From the NCBI RefSeq assembly GCF_014696625.1, contig NZ_JACJQL010000009.1, positions 102,260 through 166,259 on the forward strand: a stretch of DNA of 64,000 nucleotides. The letters are read 5' to 3'. The notes below the pieces were generated by a model. That model saw only the letters and a program-made list of their open reading frames with translations, was not told the DNA's origin and did no database searches. The translations under genes and the position numbers were made by a program. Numbering within the stretch: position 1 is the first letter of the stretch; each line of letters opens with the position of its first letter. This document shows, piece by piece, positions 56,371 to 64,000 of the stretch. The stretch is from Nostoc parmelioides FACHB-3921. GTDB taxonomy: Bacteria > Cyanobacteriota > Cyanobacteriia > Cyanobacteriales > Nostocaceae.

Positions 56371-56613
56371 AGATTTTGGTGTTAGCAATGATACTTTTTA
56401 AACATCCGCTAAGATTACCAAAAGTTGCCAAAAAATCAACATTCATTGTTAGCACTTACGCAACTGGCATATTATTTTAAATCTGTAGTGAGGATTTTAG
56501 TCCTTAAAATAAAAGCTAAAGTCCTAACTACACGCAAAAAAATTTATTTTTTGTGACACTTGCATAAGTTTTAATTGTTACAAAGAAATCCTACATAAGA
56601 AAATATGCAGAAT

Positions 56614-56677
56614 TTAGGATGTGTCAGTGCAATAAAACCTAAATATACTCGGAAAATATTTATACTGATGCACTCTA
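56614..56677. mobile_element. MITE-like element, family 2, copy C
   Basis: 64 bases bounded by TTAGGATGTGTCAG and CTGATGCACTCTAT, with the interior GCAATAAAACC and GGAAAATATTTATACTG shared with copy B. The ends are more degenerate than in copies A and B. Confidence 0.6.
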
Positions 56678-56972
56678 TCAAAGCATCAATTTTGGATAAT
56701 TCATCAAAGGCGGCGGGAAAGCCACTCCTTTCAAGGGGTGGGAGGGATAGCCGCCCCGCCACCGTTAATTGCTGACTGATGACTGTTAACCGTCAACTGT
56801 CAACGTGAAATCCCATCTTCTTTTAGGAGTGGGATGAGCTTAATTTTTTGTGTTCCCTGAGTTTAAAATCTTAGTTATTTTACTGAGGTAATTAGCTAAA
56901 TAAGTACATTAATATACATTATCAATGTAAGTGCAAATATTATCATCAACGTCCTAACCGGGGTGGACATCA

Positions 56973-57287
56973 ATGACATTTCCAAACGATCGCCATCAAG
57001 AACTGGAACAACGGGAACGGATACTGCGGGAGAAGGAAGTAGAATTGCGGTTAAGAGAAATAGAACAACAAATTTCTCCAGAAGATGCAACCTTTCATAA
57101 AACTGTTAAGCACCAACCAGAACAAAAACCTTGGATAAAAAAAGTAATTCTGGGTGCAAAGTTGTTTGCTTTGGGTGTAGCGGCGTTAGTTGCAGTGAGG
57201 ATTGCTTCGGCTTTGGCTGGGTTAATTATCATTGCAACTTTAGGATGGGTATCTTATCAGCTATTTTTTGTATCTCGAAAAAAATAA
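56973..57287 (+). CDS. Small coiled-coil membrane protein upstream of dynamin-like gene
   Basis: This 104-residue protein has a charged coiled coil at residues 7-38 (HQELEQRERILREKEVELRLREIEQQI). A linker follows, then a hydrophobic region from about residue 55 to 99 (AKLFALGVAALVAVRIASALAGLIIIATLGWVSYQLFF) that fits one long or two short membrane helices, and a KK end. It lies 23 bases upstream of a dynamin-like GTPase on the same strand, so it may be its membrane partner (inference). I recognise no named family. Confidence 0.7.
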   Translation: MTFPNDRHQELEQRERILREKEVELRLREIEQQISPEDATFHKTVKHQPEQKPWIKKVILGAKLFALGVAALVAVRIASALAGLIIIATLGWVSYQLFFVSRKK

Positions 57288-57310
57288 TTCTTAACTAAGG
57301 TGTAATTATC

Positions 57311-59392
57311 GTGGTTAATCAAGTAGCGACTGATAGATTTATTCAAGATTTGGAACGTGTGGCTCAAGTGCGTTCGGAAATGGCAGTCTGTTTAAGCAAA
57401 TTATCTGACACAATTAATCAGGCGGAATTAGCTGGGGATACATCATCTGGTAAGCTGAGTTTAGAAAGAGATTTAGAGGATATTTCTGTAGCAAGTAAGA
57501 ACCTAAAAAAAGGTGTGTTTCGCCTGTTAGTTTTAGGGGATATGAAGCGGGGTAAAAGTACTTTTCTTAATGCTTTAATTGGTGAAAATTTATTACCTAG
57601 TGATGTTAACCCTTGTACTGCTGTATTAACTGTATTGCGGTACGGTGCAGAAAAGAAAGTTACTATTCATTTTAATGATGGCAAAAGACCACAAGTATTA
57701 GATTTTGCTAGCTTTAAATATAAATATACAATTGATCCGGCAGAAGCAAAGAAGTTAGAGCAAGAAAAAAAATCAGCTTTTCCTGATGTTGATTATGCAG
57801 TTGTAGAATATCCTTTGACTTTATTAGAAAAAGGAATTGAAATTGTTGATAGTCCTGGGTTAAATGACACGGAAGCACGCAACGAATTATCTTTGGGATA
57901 TGTTAATAACTGTCATGCAATTTTATTTGTGATGCGAGCTTCCCAACCTTGTACTTTAGGGGAGCGTCGCTATTTAGAGAATTATATTAAAGGTCGGGGT
58001 TTATCTGTTTTCTTCTTAATTAATGCGTGGGATCAGGTGAAGGAATCATTGATTGATCCTGATGATGTTGAGGAGTTAAAAGCGTCAGAGAATAGGCTAA
58101 GACAGGTATTTAAGGCAAATTTGGCGGACTATTGTTATGTAGATGGTCAAGATATTTATGATGAGAGGGTGTTTGAACTGTCATCAATTCAAGCACTGCG
58201 GCGACGGTTGAAGGATTCTCAAGCAGATTTAACCGGGACTGGCTTTCCTGAGTTTACAGCTTCCCTCAATACATTTCTTACCAGAGAACGGGCGATCGCA
58301 GAACTGCGACAAGCCAGAACATTAGCAAGACAAGCTGTCAACCACACCCGCGAAGCAATTGGGAGACGCTTACCATTATTAGACAAGGATGTTGATGAAT
58401 TAAAAGAAAAAATTAATTCTGTCGAGCCGGAGTTTACTAAACTAAACAATATTCGTGACCAATTTCAAAAGGAAATTTTTACTACTAGGGATACCCAAGC
58501 GCGCAAAGTTTCGGAATCTTTCCGCAGCTATGTTTTAAATTTGGGTAATACTTTTGAAACTGATTTTTTACGTTATCAACCAGAGTTAAATTTGTTTGAT
58601 TTCTTAAGTAATGGGAAGCGAGAAGCGTTTAATGCTGCACTACAAAAAGCTTTTGAGCAATACATTACTGATAAGTTTGCAGCGTGGACTTTAACCGCCG
58701 AAAAAGATATTAATGTGGCGTTTAAAGAACTTTCCCGCAGTGCATCCCAATATGGTGCATCTTACAGTAAAGTGACAGACCAAATCACCGAAAAACTTAC
58801 GGGACAAAAAGTTACGGTGAATCCTACAACTACCACAGAAGATGATAACTCTCCTAGTTGGGCAAAATGGGCAATGGGATTGTTATCTTTGTCTCGCGGA
58901 AATTTGGCTGGTGTGGCGTTGGCTGGTGCTGGGTTTGATTGGAAAAATATTTTGTTAAATTACTTTACTGTGGTTGGAATTGGGGGGATTATTACAGCCG
59001 TTACAGGTGTACTTCTCGGCCCCATTGGATTTGCTTTACTTGGTTTGGGTGTAGGTTTTTTACAAGCAGACCAAGCGCGGAAAGAGTTGGTTAAAACTGC
59101 TAAGAAGGAGTTGGTTAAATATTTACCCCAAGTAGCTCATGAACAATCGCAAACTGTCTATGATGCGGTGAAGGAATGTTTTGATGCTTATGAAAGGGAA
59201 GTGAGTAAGCGGATTAATGATGATATTACTGCGCGGAAGTCGGAGTTAGATAATTTATTGAAGCAGAAGGAAACACGGGAGATTAATCGGGAGGGTGAGT
59301 TAAAAAGGTTTAAGAGTTTGCAGGAAGATGTGATTGCTCAGTTGCAAAAGATTGAGGCTGCTTATAGTAATTTGTTGGCTTATTATGGCTAA
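57311..59392 (+). CDS. Dynamin-like GTPase (bacterial dynamin-like protein)
   Basis: This 693-residue large GTPase is of the bacterial dynamin-like type. The P-loop GDMKRGKST lies near residue 76, the switch region NPCTAVLT follows, DSPGLND is near 180 and the fourth motif NAWDQ is near 237. A long helical stalk follows, then a hydrophobic membrane-insertion region (about 550-595, IGGIITAVTGVLLGPIGFALLGLGVGFL). A C-terminal coiled coil (KSELDNLLKQKETREINREGELKRF) ends the protein. These proteins remodel or fuse membranes. The start is GTG at 57311, 23 bases after the small membrane gene. A second dynamin-like gene follows. Confidence 0.9.
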   Translation: MVNQVATDRFIQDLERVAQVRSEMAVCLSKLSDTINQAELAGDTSSGKLSLERDLEDISVASKNLKKGVFRLLVLGDMKRGKSTFLNALIGENLLPSDVNPCTAVLTVLRYGAEKKVTIHFNDGKRPQVLDFASFKYKYTIDPAEAKKLEQEKKSAFPDVDYAVVEYPLTLLEKGIEIVDSPGLNDTEARNELSLGYVNNCHAILFVMRASQPCTLGERRYLENYIKGRGLSVFFLINAWDQVKESLIDPDDVEELKASENRLRQVFKANLADYCYVDGQDIYDERVFELSSIQALRRRLKDSQADLTGTGFPEFTASLNTFLTRERAIAELRQARTLARQAVNHTREAIGRRLPLLDKDVDELKEKINSVEPEFTKLNNIRDQFQKEIFTTRDTQARKVSESFRSYVLNLGNTFETDFLRYQPELNLFDFLSNGKREAFNAALQKAFEQYITDKFAAWTLTAEKDINVAFKELSRSASQYGASYSKVTDQITEKLTGQKVTVNPTTTTEDDNSPSWAKWAMGLLSLSRGNLAGVALAGAGFDWKNILLNYFTVVGIGGIITAVTGVLLGPIGFALLGLGVGFLQADQARKELVKTAKKELVKYLPQVAHEQSQTVYDAVKECFDAYEREVSKRINDDITARKSELDNLLKQKETREINREGELKRFKSLQEDVIAQLQKIEAAYSNLLAYYG

Positions 59393-59510
59393 ATGAGGGA
59401 GTTTTAACGCGGAGGGGCGCAGAGATGTAAGAGAGGAGGAGAGTTTTTTCTTCTCTCTTTGTTTTTATGAAAAAAAGGCAGGTTTAAAACCATGTGAGTT
59501 TGACGGCTGG

Positions 59511-59600
59511 AAAAACCCCTCTCCAAACCTCTCCCCTGCAAGGAGAGAGGCTTTAAAAACGTATTTCGTCCCGCTACGCTAACGCTTCTTGTGGGTGGCT
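59511..59600. repeat. Dispersed CTCTCC/GGAGAG palindromic repeat, copy 3
   Basis: AAAACCCCTCTCC, then CTCTCCCCTGCAAGGAGAGAGGC, and CCGCTACGCTAACGC lie between the two dynamin-like genes. It matches the 56.3-kb copy. Confidence 0.55.
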
Positions 59601-59601
59601 G

Positions 59602-59631
59602 TTTTGAATTTTGAATTTTGAATTTTGAATT
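59602..59631. repeat. Tandem heptamer TTTGAAT array (STRR)
   Basis: About four copies of TTTGAAT, the complement of the TCAAAAT-type array at 32862-32912, lie 15 bases before the start of the second dynamin-like gene. Confidence 0.7.
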
Positions 59632-59646
59632 GAGCCGGGGGGTTTT

Positions 59647-61872
59647 ATGGAGCAGTATACAGGTTATGGAAGTTTGATTGAGGTGTTGAAGTCTGCGTCT
59701 GGGTTGTTGGGGTTGGAACGGACTTCTCAGTTACATCAGGATGTGGTGTCTATCTGTAGTTATTTGGAAAATCCTAATTTTCGGATTGCGGTTTTTGGCC
59801 CTTTTAATCATGGTAAGTCTACTTTGTTAAATGCGGTTTTGGGTAGTCGCGCTTTACCAATTGATTTGATTCCGACTACAGGGGCGGCTATTACGGTTAA
59901 GTATGGTTCTAGTGTGCGATCGCGTATCATGTTGGTAGATGGTACAGAAGTTTATCGCAGTGGTACGGAAGTTTTACAGCAGTTCGCTATTCTCGATGGT
60001 AATAGACAGATGCGCCGGGATGTGGCATCTGTTGAGGTTTTTTGTCCCCATCCGTTTTTAGAAACTGGTGTTGAGTTTGTGGATTTACCAGGAACTAATG
60101 ATAGGGAGGAGCAAGATAATTTAGTTAAGGAACAATTATTGAGTGCAGATTTGGTGGTGCAATTACTCGATGGGCGCAAGTTGATGACTCTGGGTGAACG
60201 GGAAAATTTGCGCGATTGGTTATTGGATAGGGGTATTAAAACAGTTATTTTTGTTGCTAATTTTCTTAATTTACTGGAACCGGAAGAACAACAACAGGTA
60301 CAAAATCGGCTCAGGTTTGTTGCAGAAAGTTTTCGGGCTGATTTACCTCCAGGATTTAGTAATTTGTATCGGGTTGATGCTTTACCCGCTTTACGCGCCA
60401 GGTTGAAGGGTGATGTGGCTGCGGCTAGTAGTAGCGGTTTAGCGGCGTTTGAAACAGCTGTGCAAAATGTTGTGGGTATCTTGCAACAAAATCGGGGCAG
60501 TGTGAAGTTACCGAGAGTGCAGGCGATCGCATCCCAAATTCAATTATCATTAAAAAATAAAATTGACCCTATTGCTCATGAGTTTAAAGCTTTTGATGAT
60601 AAACAAAATGCCAAGTTTGCAATTAAACAAAAAGCGCAAGACTTAATTGGACGAGGTTTTACTGCTAGTATTAATGAATTAGGTGATTGGCTGGCTTTAC
60701 CTAATTTACTTGCCAAATATCAAGCTGATGCTGCCGTTGCTTTAGCAGAAAATAACTTTAAATCTTGGCAAATAAACAATCTTAAAAAAGACTTGAATGA
60801 GTTACAAATAGCTGTAGTGAAGTGGCTTTATCAAGCATACGAATTTTTCCAAGAAGAACGACCAGAAGATTTATCAATTCCTTTACCTAGTGAACCAATT
60901 ATTACCCTACCGCCTAAATCTGACAGTGGTGATACGTGGAGTGAACCCGGTTCAATTGCTGTCGGTGGTAGTATAGGTTGGTTATTAGGCGGGCCTGTCG
61001 GTGCGGCTGTGGTTGGTAGTGTTTCCTATTTACTCAACAAAAATGTACAACAGCAAGATGACCAATTAGCTAATGAATCTTATCATCAACAAGTTGCCAA
61101 ACTTTGTATAGCTGCAACGGAAGAGTACTTTGCTCATCTCAGCCATCAAGGTTTATCAATCTTAGCTGAATATGAACGCCAAGCAGAAAAGGTAATTTGT
61201 TTTAAGGTTACTCAAGAACCACAAGAAATTACTCAAAAACGTGCAGAGCTACAACGATTGCAACAGAGTTTCAATCAATTACTGAGTGAGTTAAAAAAAT
61301 TCAAAATTGCTTCTAACTATCAACCTTATATAGAAACGCCAAAAGTTACTCAAACTCAACAAAAATCTTGGACAAAACAAGAACGCATATATACTCGCCC
61401 ACCCCAAGCTACACCTAACCCACCACAACAAGAAAATACAGCTAAAACTACTGAGAAAAAAGTTGCACAACCAAAGCAGCAAGTTTATTCACCACCACCA
61501 AAAACTACCCCTTCACCCAATCCCGCAGAGTTAGAAGCAAAGTTTCGCAACTGGGAAATGGATGAGGAAATAGCACAAATGAAAGCAGATATGCGTTCTC
61601 CTGGTTCTCAAAATAGTCAGCAGCCAAATCAAAATACCCAAGCACCTAAACCACCCCAAAGCCAAACAGAAAAAGATAAAATTGCTCATGCTTATAAGGT
61701 TTTAGGATTGCCACAGAATGCTACTTTTGCTGATGTTAAACAAACTTATAAAACTTTAGTCAAAAAATGGCATCCAGATTTATTTGTAAATCAACCCCAG
61801 ATGCAGAAACAAGCGCAGGAGAAAATGCGTTTATTTAATGAAGCTTATACGGTGTTGTCTGATAAGAAATAG
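59647..61872 (+). CDS. Dynamin-like GTPase with C-terminal J domain
   Basis: The 741-residue protein joins three parts. An N-terminal dynamin-like GTPase has P-loop GPFNHGKST (residues 51-59) and DLPGTND near 146. The fourth motif is degenerate (VANFLNLL). After a helical stalk, residues of about 435-465 are hydrophobic with glycines (GGSIGWLLGGPVGAAVVGSVSYLL), a membrane-insertion segment. A Pro/Gln-rich linker (about 550-670) leads to a complete J domain (AHAYKVLGLPQNATFADVKQTYKTLVKKWHPDLF) with HPD near 708. The J domain should recruit an Hsp70 to membranes handled by the GTPase (inference). It follows a related dynamin-like gene. Confidence 0.88.
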   Translation: MEQYTGYGSLIEVLKSASGLLGLERTSQLHQDVVSICSYLENPNFRIAVFGPFNHGKSTLLNAVLGSRALPIDLIPTTGAAITVKYGSSVRSRIMLVDGTEVYRSGTEVLQQFAILDGNRQMRRDVASVEVFCPHPFLETGVEFVDLPGTNDREEQDNLVKEQLLSADLVVQLLDGRKLMTLGERENLRDWLLDRGIKTVIFVANFLNLLEPEEQQQVQNRLRFVAESFRADLPPGFSNLYRVDALPALRARLKGDVAAASSSGLAAFETAVQNVVGILQQNRGSVKLPRVQAIASQIQLSLKNKIDPIAHEFKAFDDKQNAKFAIKQKAQDLIGRGFTASINELGDWLALPNLLAKYQADAAVALAENNFKSWQINNLKKDLNELQIAVVKWLYQAYEFFQEERPEDLSIPLPSEPIITLPPKSDSGDTWSEPGSIAVGGSIGWLLGGPVGAAVVGSVSYLLNKNVQQQDDQLANESYHQQVAKLCIAATEEYFAHLSHQGLSILAEYERQAEKVICFKVTQEPQEITQKRAELQRLQQSFNQLLSELKKFKIASNYQPYIETPKVTQTQQKSWTKQERIYTRPPQATPNPPQQENTAKTTEKKVAQPKQQVYSPPPKTTPSPNPAELEAKFRNWEMDEEIAQMKADMRSPGSQNSQQPNQNTQAPKPPQSQTEKDKIAHAYKVLGLPQNATFADVKQTYKTLVKKWHPDLFVNQPQMQKQAQEKMRLFNEAYTVLSDKK

Positions 61873-62263
61873 GGGTGTAAGGATGTGGGGGTTTAGGGGA
61901 AGAGAAAACAGAGATTAACTCGGTATCATTTTGTACTATTCTTGCAAGTGCCGTGTTAAAGACACTGTAGCTGTGAGCAGTAGTAAATGATATTTGGCGT
62001 TACATAAATATGGGATAATTTCTATCACGCAGTAGACGCTTTGCTGCTACTCTACGAGTTCTCCGCAGGAGTACCCGCAGAGTAGCGCAGAGACGCAGAA
62101 AGCATAAAGATTTGGAAATTTCAGCACTTCAAATTTCATCCATTGAGTCAGCAACGCCTAATATTTTTCGATAATAGACTGAAATTGTTATTTGAACTTA
62201 ACTATATGGGTAAGATATATCTAGAAAAATGTAATTAATTTTACTAGCAGTCCTCAAAAAACC
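61873..62263. other. Spacer with palindromic repeat sequences
   Basis: Around 62030-62105 is a GC-rich repeat (GCAGTAGACGC..., TTCTCCGCAGGAGTACCCGC, GAGTAGCGCAGAGACGC) typical of Nostoc spacers. The rest is AT-rich and should contain the promoter of the next three genes. No gene is seen. Confidence 0.5.
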
Positions 62264-62797
62264 GTGAACAAGTCACAAGCAATTAATCTACTAGAAAACG
62301 AGGGATGGACAAAAGCAGATGCGATGAGAGCGTTGGAAGTGGTTGACTTTAAGACTAATCCTGATGAAATTACAGTTCGTCGAGCTATTTCAAGTTTTGC
62401 GGGTACAGAACTCATCAATCGCCAACGACTCCAAGCTGCTCAGAAAGGTATAGTAACAAAAAAAAATAAAGAGATTGAAAGAATTCATCAGGAATATACA
62501 GCTAAAATCAACCAACTAAATCAGTCTTACCAACAAGAACAGCAAAAATATACCTATGAAATTCAAAATTTATCAGACACAAATAAAGTGTTGGATACAA
62601 AACTTCAAAATGCCAATATTCAGAACAATGAATTAGTTCAAGCTAATAAACAGTTACAAAATGATAACAAAGCTTTGAAAAACCTTATAGATGAAATCAG
62701 GCTCAAATTAGCTATAAATACTAAACAACTGCTTCAGTATGAAGATAGTGAACTTAGGAAAGCACTAATCCATATGTTTAAATCTACACTTGGATAG
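62264..62797 (+). CDS. Coiled-coil protein with N-terminal UBA-like helices, unknown
   Basis: The 177-residue protein starts with GTG at 62264. Residues 1-55 (MNKSQAINLLENEGWTKADAMRALEVVDFKTNPDEITVRRAISSF) have a three-helix pattern resembling a UBA-like fold. Residues of about 65-160 are a long Gln/Asn-rich coiled coil. There is no membrane segment or catalytic motif. It is first in a three-gene series with gaps of 12 and 10 bases, ending in an HNH nuclease. The function is unknown. Confidence 0.7.
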   Translation: MNKSQAINLLENEGWTKADAMRALEVVDFKTNPDEITVRRAISSFAGTELINRQRLQAAQKGIVTKKNKEIERIHQEYTAKINQLNQSYQQEQQKYTYEIQNLSDTNKVLDTKLQNANIQNNELVQANKQLQNDNKALKNLIDEIRLKLAINTKQLLQYEDSELRKALIHMFKSTLG

Positions 62798-62809
62798 ATA
62801 ATTTATTTT

Positions 62810-63241
62810 ATGACTAAGAAGAAAAGAAATTTCCAGGGTATGAGTTATCGTGTAATACAAATCAATAACTCTGAAAATAAACTTAAATTGTATCAAGAAG
62901 ACCAATTTTGGCTAAAGAAAAATGGCTACAAAAATGTTGGCTGGAATGATGTGATTAGTCTTTACGAAAAAATTGCAGAATTCTTACAAAAATATAATCT
63001 AAATGATTTAACGCTTGAGGAGTTATTTCTAGAAGCAGATCGGATAGGTAACAAATATCAGACGATTCAAGAAATTACTGATTTTAATCAAAAGTTAGCT
63101 GTAGAAGTAAATGAAATTGCCGAGTCTATAGATACGCATTTTCCTGACACGGAAATAGAGTTTATTGATTTTAGTAATAGTTATCAAAATAAAAATAAGA
63201 AAAAATATAAACGCAATTCTCATAAAAATATTCAGTATTAA
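62810..63241 (+). CDS. Hypothetical protein of the HNH cassette
   Basis: This 143-residue protein is hydrophilic and rich in Lys, Asn, Glu and Ile, with predicted helices (WNDVISLYEKIAEFLQKYNLNDLTLEELFLEADRIGNKYQTIQEITDFNQKLAVEVNEIAESI). It has a basic C-terminal tail (KNKKKYKRNSHK). The segment LTLEELFLEADRIGNK resembles LKELFSLANKIGNKRY at the start of the following HNH protein, which hints that both share a short motif. No family is recognised. Confidence 0.65.
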   Translation: MTKKKRNFQGMSYRVIQINNSENKLKLYQEDQFWLKKNGYKNVGWNDVISLYEKIAEFLQKYNLNDLTLEELFLEADRIGNKYQTIQEITDFNQKLAVEVNEIAESIDTHFPDTEIEFIDFSNSYQNKNKKKYKRNSHKNIQY

Positions 63242-63251
63242 ATAAAGTATT

Positions 63252-63698
63252 ATGAATCTAGAAGATAAACAACTTAAAGAATTATTTTCCCTAGCAAATA
63301 AGATTGGGAATAAGCGATATCACAAACTTACATATCAAGACTTTGAAAATTACAGAAAATTTGATTACTGGCGATATATTAATGGTGATTATGAATGCGG
63401 CACTACCCAAGAAAGTAAAGATTGGGTAACAGAAAACTCAGACGGTTATTGTCCAATTTGTGAGCAACATTATTCTGTAAAAGGTGGTAAAAGTATAGAC
63501 CATAAGTTACCACGCTCACAATATCCTTGGTTATCAATAGATTTTCAAAACCTATGGGTAATTTGCCGAGATTGTAACCAAGAAAAGAGCGACATGAATT
63601 GGTATGAATATGAACATTATATATTTGTCAATTATCCTAATTGGTATCCTGCTGTAAAGATGGCACGTCCCAAGTTACTGCTTAATTCATTAAAATAG
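63252..63698 (+). CDS. HNH endonuclease domain protein
   Basis: This 148-residue protein has a zinc-finger HNH nuclease core in its C-terminal half: C67-x2-C70 (YCPICEQH), the D83-H84 pair (SIDHKLPRSQYPW), N100 in FQNLWVICRDCNQEKSDM, and C105-x2-C108. The first 65 residues are a helical domain starting LKELFSLANKIGNKRYHKL. Stand-alone HNH proteins occur in mobile elements, toxins and phage defence. Its setting in a three-gene operon with unknown partners is compatible with defence, but nothing proves it. Confidence 0.85.
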   Translation: MNLEDKQLKELFSLANKIGNKRYHKLTYQDFENYRKFDYWRYINGDYECGTTQESKDWVTENSDGYCPICEQHYSVKGGKSIDHKLPRSQYPWLSIDFQNLWVICRDCNQEKSDMNWYEYEHYIFVNYPNWYPAVKMARPKLLLNSLK

Positions 63699-64000
63699 AC
63701 TTGTCTACAAAAGATAAAAAGCTTACTGTGAAGGGATTATAGGAGATATAACTGAGATAAGATAGTTATCATTGCTGAACGTAAAAATCACGGTTTAAGG
63801 ATGAAAATCTGAAAAATATCAAAAGTTTCTCAAAACATAGCTTTCTAAAAAAGTAAATGTTCAAGCGAATTATTTAAATATCATGGTTTAGTATAAATGA
63901 AGCATTGAGATGTAACCTAACTAATCCACATACCGTCTTTATCACGTGACTATAACGATGTCGAGCTAGACGAAATCTATCACTGGCTACTCGAAAGATT
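63699..64000. other. AT-rich tail of window, no gene seen
   Basis: No supported gene lies in the last 300 bases. A plus-strand frame is open from 63921 to the end of the window, but it lacks a start codon and is only 26 codons long. It may be chance or the edge of a pseudogene. Confidence 0.4.

Larger units (their letters stand above)
56161..56972. other. Repeat-rich 0.8-kb spacer
   Basis: It contains GTTGACT heptamers (56172-56204 and 56779-56804), a dispersed CTCTCC/GGAGAG repeat (56236-56370) and a family 2 MITE-like element (56614-56677). Frames called across these repeats are not protein-like. Confidence 0.6.

Noticed and set aside
56191..56385. 64-codon plus-strand frame
   Set aside because: It is encoded by the dispersed CTCTCC/GGAGAG repeat.
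63921..64000. Open frame running off the window end
   Set aside because: Only 26 codons with no start codon, so it is within chance expectation.

Overview
The window looks like chromosome from a heterocyst-forming filamentous cyanobacterium of the Nostoc/Anabaena group. Three things suggest this. The cyanobacterial palindrome GCGATCGC (HIP1) recurs throughout. Heptameric short tandem repeats (GTTGACT-, GGGGATT- and TCAAAAT-type) sit in many gaps. The genes include typically cyanobacterial ones: ferredoxin-dependent glutamate synthase, a ClpP/ClpR pair, a Rieske protein of the pheophorbide-oxygenase/TIC55 family, and rpsL-rpsG-fusA-tuf-rpsJ in a row. From memory the gene order resembles Anabaena sp. 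PCC 7120, but this was not checked. No rRNA, tRNA, CRISPR array or intact insertion sequence was recognised.

Layout. 0-14 kb is housekeeping: the 3' end of RNase E, RNase HII, a DUF1997 protein, prephenate dehydratase, a Lon-N-domain protein, the minus-strand str operon plus rpsJ, an A-type Fe-S protein, a cupin and a secreted phosphodiester-glycosidase-like protein. 14-20 kb holds Fd-GOGAT and a polysaccharide deacetylase. 21-28 kb holds four large membrane glycosyltransferases of GT-C type. 28-38 kb holds dxr, a small membrane protein, a MoaD-like protein, the Rieske oxygenase, a J-domain protein, clpR-clpP3, two tandem von Willebrand A proteins, a glyoxalase-fold protein and a toxin-antitoxin pair. 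38-45 kb is a tightly coupled five-gene minus-strand operon: Hsp70 paralogue, zinc-ribbon/LysM membrane protein, 909-residue TPR-like protein, J-like protein without HPD, and GrpE-like protein. 45-55 kb holds DoxX, DUF1499, RDD, rpmG-rpsR, an RNase II/R enzyme, a gap with three terminator-like hairpins, a truncated hybrid kinase that keeps its receiver domain, an adenosine-deaminase-like enzyme, a DUF5331 protein, a thioredoxin-like [2Fe-2S] protein and cysteine synthase. 55-64 kb is accessory: a 63-bp tandem repeat, small unknown proteins, two dynamin-like GTPases (one ending in a J domain) and a three-gene cassette ending in an HNH nuclease.

How the genes fit together. The strongest unexplained systems are the specialised Hsp70 operon and the dynamin-like GTPase fused to an HPD-containing J domain. 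Both imply Hsp70 work at or near membranes, and they lie about 15 kb apart. Any functional link between them is inference. The gaps carry two families of small MITE-like elements (about 65 bp and up to about 140 bp) and many heptamer repeats, which explain most of the small spurious reading frames.
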